A DNA stretch of 64,000 nucleotides, from the NCBI GenBank assembly GCA_008009225.1, contig CM017761.1, forward strand, positions 682,001-746,000, in the 5' to 3' direction. A program made the position numbers and the translations under genes. Positions 58,313 to 64,000 of the stretch are shown piece by piece. Each line of letters begins with the position of its first letter. Within the stretch, counting starts at the first letter, position 1. This DNA is from Acer yangbiense. Its lineage: Eukaryota > Streptophyta > Magnoliopsida > Sapindales > Sapindaceae. The notes under the pieces are model-generated. The model had not been told where the DNA came from, ran no database searches, and saw only the letters and a list, made by a program, of their open reading frames with translations.

Positions 58313-58677
58313 GAGCATCTCCAATAGACTCCCTTAATGACATCCCTTACCTTAATTAAGGGAGTATATGTATTTTTACAACTCCAACAACTCCCTAAAT
58401 GACTCCCTTAATTGTGTTCAAGTGGAGTTCACTCCCTTAATTAAGGGGTGTTTTTAGACCCCCTTAAAGTGGGTTCCACCTATTTAAGATTATTTTATTT
58501 CTTAAAAACTCCATCTAACATTTATTACACAACATTTAACATTTAAATAATAATAATAAATTATTAAAGGGGCAATTTAAGGGAGTATTGTTGGAGTACA
58601 TACTCCCTTAATGGCCCCTTACATCAACATCCACCCTTATTTAAGGGAGTCTCTAAGGTAGACTCTTGGAGATGCTC
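58313..58677. mobile_element. Harbinger/Tourist-like MITE nested in the TIR element
   Basis: The 365-bp element begins GAGCATCTCCAA and ends TTGGAGATGCTC, with TTA duplications at 58310-58312 and 58678-58680. Same family as 9283-9653. Internal sequence is rich in ctcccttaa / ttaagggag. Confidence 0.9.
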
Positions 58678-59438
58678 TTAGTAGGTTGTTTTCGATTTGT
58701 TTCTTGCAGGTTTTTCTCGACAGAGCTTCCGCTACATCAGTTTGGTATCAGAGCCACCGAGTCTACCATTGTGCTAGGCTCAGCATCCACGACCGCAACC
58801 AACTATCTTCCTCCACTCCATGAAATCCAAACCTTTGTTTGCCATATCGTCTTTGCTTGCTGCATCAGTTTGTGTCACTTGTGTAAATTGTTTTCAATCT
58901 TTCCTTTGAATTTATGTGATACGAGTGAGTTTGCTGCTTTCTCTGTTTATGACTAATGAGAGTTTTGATGAGATTTGTGCAATTAATTGTGTAACCTCTA
59001 TCTCTCTCTTTCCCTCTCTCTTGACAATGATAAGTTAAAAGCTGTACTTTGACTTAATAAGAATAGTTGATGTATGAAATGGCCTATTTTAAATCTGAGC
59101 CGAGATTTTTTTAGCAAGAAACGCAACAGATCATTCTTTACTTTCTATCTTATTAGTTTGTTTACATTTTATGCTCTGCATGGGAAAGATACATGGTACA
59201 TTTCCTTTATCTTAATATTTGTAAATTTGTTCGATTCAAAAGATATTAAGTTGTTAACACCAAGAAGAAGAGAATGGATACCTATTCAATGATCAAGATG
59301 CAGTCCTCTAAAGCAAAGGATAACAGTTTCAACCTTCAAAAGTTAGGAATATTGGCTTCCTTTTGTTCCTTATATATAGCCTACAAAGCTGATTGGGGTG
59401 ACCTATTTACATACTTTTCTGTGGAGAATTTTGTTGCC

Positions 59439-61346
59439 ATGGCCAGTTTCGTTGATGAACAAAATGGTACGTTTCATCCTCTTTGTGCATGTGTATAATT
59501 ATATTCAAAGCTTTAATCTTGAGTGTGTATGTGTGTTTGACTTTGTGTTTTTTGCTTGTGATCATCCCTTACCTTATGATTTTCTTTTTGTTGCAGAGGT
59601 TGTAAGATTTATCTCAGATGCACCACCAACTCATTACAAACTCAAAATACAGTTATTCTCTTTACTTGTGGAGAATGCAGTGGAGAAATATGAATCTGCA
59701 GAATTTGAAGCCGGAGGCTACAAATGGTATATTTTATTTTCTTTTTGTAAACCAACAGGTCTATAAAATCTTTGAATTACAATGTTGTTTTCTAATTTTT
59801 AACCATCAACATATTATGTCCATGCTCACAGGAGACTGGTTCTGTACCCAAATGGAAATAAAAGCAAGAATGTGAAAGAGCACATCTCTCTCTACTTGAC
59901 ATTAACCGACACAATTTCACTCCCTCTTGGTTGGGAGGTTTATGCAGTTCTTCGATTGTTTTTGCTTGACCAACGCAAGGACAAGTACTTGACAGTTCAA
60001 GGTTATTATATATTTTACATTTGAGTACATAGCATCTTTGCTTGTTAATGTTTACATTCATTGTGTATTTCCTTTTGCAAATACTTTTTTTTTTTTTTAA
60101 TAACCTTTTTGATTTTGTCAACTACTAGCAAAGCTTGTACCATTTACTAATTATTTGGCCTCTTTGTCATGCCTAGATGCCATTGGAGAGAAAAGTCACT
60201 TCCATGAATTGAAGCTTGAATGTGGTTTCGATCACTTTGTCCCGCTTAAAACATTTAATGATGCTTCTAATGGATACTTGGTAGAGGACAAGTGTGTGTT
60301 TGGAACCGAGGTCTTTGTTACTAAAGAGAGAGGCAGAGTAAAAGCAGAATGCTTATCATTGATAAAGGATACCTGTAGTGTTAAGTATGTTTGGAAGATT
60401 GAAAACTTCTCAAAGTTAAATGAAATTTTTTACTATTCAGAAGCATTCAGTGCCGGAGGTCACAAATGGTATTGCAGATAAATACTTTATTTCTTTCCAT
60501 TTCATATTTTTAAAGACTGTTGGAGATGTGCCTTTAAATTTTATTTTCTGTTTTATCTTCTTAAGTTATGAATCCAGATGACAAGGAAATAAGAAGCCAT
60601 TTTTTTTATTGAGTTTCAAACAATACAAACAGGTTGCTTTTTTCTGTTCTACTTGAGCAGAGAATTAGTAATTATCTTAAATTATTATACTTGTTGGTTT
60701 TTGCAGGAAGATACAGATCTATCCTAAGGGATTGGACGGCAGTGGGAGTTATCTTACTTTCTACTTGGATTTAGTGCACTATACTCCTGATTCTAAAGTA
60801 TACACAGACTGCACATTGCGTATTGTGGATCAATTACATTCCAAGCATATAGCTTTTAAAGGTAACCGTTTGTCACGTACTTAAAAGTACTCAGATACAG
60901 ACATCCGGATTTTAATTTGATTGATCGTTCTATTGGATTGGATTATTGTGTTCTTTTATTGTACAAACACAGTACAAAAAAAAATGCTTCAAAAAAAAAA
61001 AAGTACAAAAATAAAATAAAATAATATACTAGATACATCAAACGGCTTAAATTGACAAAACCTGGATGTCTGCACTAGATAATGGCTGGTGTAGGCTTTA
61101 TAAATGGGGTAAGTGGAGTTGAGCAATTATTGTAGCCAAATCGGAACAAACTGAGAATTGTAATTTTCTCTTGCAGCTGATCACTGTTTCACTCCTACGA
61201 ACTATTTTTGCGGTTGGCAAAAATTCGTTACTCCAAGTTACTTGAATAATCCAAGCAATGGCTGTCTAGTGAAGGATGTTTGCTTGGTGGAAGCAGAGGT
61301 GAACGTTTGGGGTTGCCAGAGCTCTACAGCTGATATTGTGAAGTAA
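59439..61346 (+). CDS. Double-MATH-domain protein, copy 2 (intact)
   Basis: Six exons, 59439-59466, 59597-59726, 59832-60001, 60177-60468, 60707-60861 and 61177-61346, give 314 residues. The start (gccATGG) gives MASFVDEQN. The first MATH domain runs from about residue 15 to 140 (HYKLKIQLFSLL, EAGGYKWRLVLYPNGN, WEVYAVLRLFLLDQR) and the second from about 165 to 305 (YVWKIENFSKL, SAGGHKWKIQIYPKG, TPSYLNNPSNGCLVKD). There is no UBP, BTB or kinase domain. It belongs to the plant family of stand-alone MATH proteins near ubiquitin hydrolase 12-like genes. The partner is unknown. Confidence 0.88.
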
Positions 61347-62815
61347 AACTTTTCATAGAAATAAATTCATTTAATGATAGTAAGGCTTCATGTATTATAA
61401 CTCTGAAAAATAAAACAAAACTCCCTTGTACAGATTCGGAAAAATGTAGTGGGTATGTTGTTCATCAATTAAAATGTGGTATCAAATTTACTGCTTACAA
61501 TTTGGTGCTGCTAATTTTATGCATGAGTTTCATCGACATTCATTTTGGATACACATTGTATTACTTACAAATTCGTAAGTCGGGGATAATGACATGATTC
61601 GAATCCTCAATGTCATTGATGTGAATTTAAAGGGCTTACAAGTTACAATTGAATCATCTCGACTTGAATAGAATGCACTATCACTACTATTAGTTTCAAA
61701 ATTAGTTAAAATCCATTTTGTTAAGGAGATCAAATATGAAAATGACTAATAAATCTTGAAACCTCTGATCCGTGAAAAGCAATGGAGAATAAATTTTATC
61801 CACATATATCACTTGAAACTATAAGAAAATTATGTAGTAATAATAATAATATTAGAAAAAAAATTGTTATTTTAACAAAATTGTATTAATTCTTCAAAAC
61901 TTTTACCTTACAAGACAGACATGCATTTCACTTGAAAGAGGTATTAAATTAAGAAACAGATCTTGAATTCTATACAATTGTTATGGGCAAAAAGATAGAT
62001 TATGAGCTCTTATCTTAGCACACACAAAAATATAATTCTTTAAAAACAAAAAAATATGCTGTTACATGTATTGAATGAATTTGGATCCTCTACTGATCTA
62101 ATCTTTTTCTTGACCTCATCTAATCTTATGATACATAAACATTGCAATGAATGTATGGTTTATATGTGATTAATTTCCACAACCACTTTATCAATAACCA
62201 ATTACATGCTTTAAAAATGTCGGGAAAAAGATCAGATCAGTAAAGATCTAAATCCGTATAGAATAAACTATTGAAGAAATTCTTTTGTCACAAACTTATC
62301 AATCCAACAGCATTTGAAAAAGGAATTTGGATTCCTCATGTAAGCTTTATCTTAAGCTTTTAATGATATTGTACTACCACATCAAAATTATTGATATATT
62401 AAATCGTCAATCACAAACTTTAAAAAAGATGAACCTACTTTTTGAAGTTGTCTAATAAAAGCCAACATATGCATGTAGTAAGCATATTACTTTCTTGTCT
62501 ATCAATTTATCAACATTGAATTTGAACCCTTTACAAGGTATATATATTTCCTCAAACCTTGATATATCCAATCAACCTTATTCATTTCGAAAAGATACCA
62601 AGTTGTTTAACACCAGCAAGAATAGAATGGATGCTTGTTCAATCATCAAAAACCAAGCAAAGTATAACAGTTTTTTATGTCCTCACAAAAACACTTTCAA
62701 GTTTGCAACCCATTAGCTCTCTTTTCTTCCTTATATATATATAGCTTACAAACACTATCTAAGATCATCACTTGTATCTACACATTTCTGTGAATCTGTG
62801 AAAAATTCTGTTGCC
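61347..62815. other. Intergenic region between MATH genes 2 and 3
   Basis: AT-rich 3' flank similar to that of copy 1 (about 56981-57180), then unique AT-rich DNA. No gene recognised. Confidence 0.5.
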
Positions 62816-64000
62816 ATGGAAGCTGTCTTTGAAAACCAAGATGGTATATTTCTCCCTCTCTCTCTCTAAACGTGACATTGTTTACTCGAACCTACAATCT
62901 TATTGATGCGGGTTTGAGGGGGTTTCCACCACAACTTATATATTGATAATTTTTAAAATATGTTATTATCGCAGGTGTTGCAAGATCTATATCAAATGCC
63001 CCACCAGCTCATTACACACTCAAAATCCAGTTATTTTCATTACTTGTGAGTACGTCAGGGCAGAAATATGAATCCGCAGAATTCGAAGCCGGAGGCTACA
63101 AGTGGTATGTTTCATCTATCCATAAACCAGTGCGTTATTACAATTTACGTGTAAGCTTAAACTTTTCGTTCTAACTAGTTTTACTATAAGGTTCAGTTTC
63201 TGAATCTCTAAACGAACCTGTCGGGTCTCTAAGCTTAAGTTTTTGGTTTGACGCTTGCAGGAAACTGGTTCTGCACCCAAATGGTAATAAAAGCAAGAAT
63301 GTGAAAGACCACCTCTCTATCTACTTGGCTATGTCAAACACAAGTTCACTTAAGCCTGGTTGGGAGGTCTATGCTATTTTCAGGTTTTTTTTGCTTGATC
63401 AGAACAAGGACAACTACTTGGTAGTTCAAGGTTTGTCACATTTTACAATTTACTAAATAGCCGAGGAGGTTTTCGGGTATTTTTACGCACCATTTACTAA
63501 TCATTTGGTCCTTTTTATGATGATTTAGATGCCTTGTTGAAGGAAAAACGATTCCATGGATTGAAGCTGGAATGGGGTATTGATCAGTTTCTTCCACTCA
63601 AAGCATTCAATGATGCTTCCAATGGATATTTGGTAGAGGACACTTGTGTGTTTGGAGCAGAAGTATTTGTCGTCAAAGAGAGAGTCACAGGAAAAGGAGA
63701 GTGTTTATCAATGATCAAAGATCCTCATAGCATCAAATATGTATGGAAGATTGAAAACTTTTCGAAATCCGATGCAGAATGCTTTGATTCCAAAATATTC
63801 GTTGCTGGAGATCAGAAATGGTAATTCTTTTACACTGATGTGAATGAGATTCGATAGCAAGACCATTTATGTCGCTAAGCTAGCTAGTTGATGCCCGCGT
63901 CCAGAATCGTTATAGAGAAAGGGGTTTGTTCTAGCAAATAGGTATAATATGTGTTTTCTTTCACCTATGTTGGTTGTTGCAGGAAGATACAACTCTATCC
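62816..64000 (+). CDS. Double-MATH-domain protein, copy 3 (cut by window edge)
   Basis: Exons 62816-62843, 62975-63104, 63261-63430, 63529-63820 and 63983 onward match copy 2 exon for exon in length and phase (28, 130, 170, 292 bp). It starts MEAVFENQD. It is more diverged from copies 1 and 2 than they are from each other. First domain ARSISNAPPAHYTLKIQLFS; second begins KYVWKIENFSKSD. No disabling change is seen in the visible part. Confidence 0.88.

Larger units (their letters stand above)
57390..58867. mobile_element. 1.48-kb element with 60-bp terminal inverted repeats
   Basis: The first 60 bp (from TGATGCAGCAAGCAAAGACG) and the reverse complement of the last 60 bp differ at one position. 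The flanking duplication is GTTTG (57385-57389, 58868-58872) and MATH copy 1 at about 54400 shows the unfilled version. Inside are a ~213-bp tandem repeat (57571 and 57784), a TATTTAAATAG promoter-like site, a Harbinger-like MITE, and TGGTATCAGAGCC (58743-58755), the classic retrotransposon primer site for initiator tRNA-Met. No transposase or gag/pol is recognised. Classification is open. Confidence 0.75.

Noticed and set aside
1..64000. CRISPR arrays, bacterial operons, prophage or integrated viral genes
   Set aside because: Direct repeats seen are minisatellites, segmental copies or transposon parts; genes are spliced plant genes and no viral coding region was recognised.

Overview
The window looks like plant nuclear DNA, most likely from a eudicot and perhaps a rosid. 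It has AT-rich introns with GT..AG borders, plant-specific gene families (KIN-12 kinesin, CAMTA, WAK-associated extracellular protein, 1-Cys peroxiredoxin of the PER1 type) and many small plant transposons (Harbinger-like and hAT MITEs, solo LTR, LINE, SINE-like pieces). Most proteins here are split over many exons. I rebuilt the main genes exon by exon with consistent splice phases, and most coding entries list exon coordinates.

Layout. 35-2884 (-): 5' part of an importin-beta family gene running off the left edge. 3014-3086 (-): tRNA-Ala(UGC). 1986-7439: an old tandem duplication. Its second unit carries a broken importin fragment, a decayed tRNA-Ala, and a private insert of about 1.3 kb holding a U5 snRNA-like gene with a plant snRNA promoter, a minisatellite and a cyclin-B gene fragment. 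7456-10706 (-): WAK-associated galacturonan-binding-type protein; its single intron is swollen by nested MITEs. 12041-13086 (-): 1-Cys peroxiredoxin. 13400-20450: transposon-rich gap with a composite hAT-like element that encloses an exon for a six-cysteine peptide, and a solo LTR inside a hairpin MITE. 20497-32644 (+): 35-exon KIN-12 kinesin of POK1 type. 34231-41371 (-): CAMTA3-like transcription factor (999 aa), convergent with the kinesin. 42565-45026: rearranged LINE with an inverted 5' part. 46064-48874 (-): METTL13-like methyltransferase. 50281-52625 (-) and 53177-54166 (+): SRP19 and proteasome assembly chaperone 4, head to head. 55053-64000 (+): tandem array of three double-MATH-domain genes, the first frameshifted and the third cut by the window edge, with a 1.48 kb terminal-inverted-repeat element between the first two.

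The housekeeping genes are not an operon-like unit. From memory of Arabidopsis (not searched), their order resembles two separate blocks: the At3g17340-At3g17365 neighbourhood (importin, WAK-associated, POK1, methyltransferase) and the At1g48130-At1g48170 neighbourhood (PER1, SRP19, PSMG4). These appear interleaved here, as expected for a segment not split by later duplication and gene loss.

The most unusual structures are the composite hAT element with the cysteine-rich exon, the U5-like gene in the duplicated insert, an ACGTCA-rich dispersed repeat that also sits in the SRP19/PSMG4 shared promoter, foldback elements placed inside TA microsatellites, the LINE rearrangement that preserves an empty MITE site, and the 57.4-58.9 kb element with 60-bp terminal inverted repeats.
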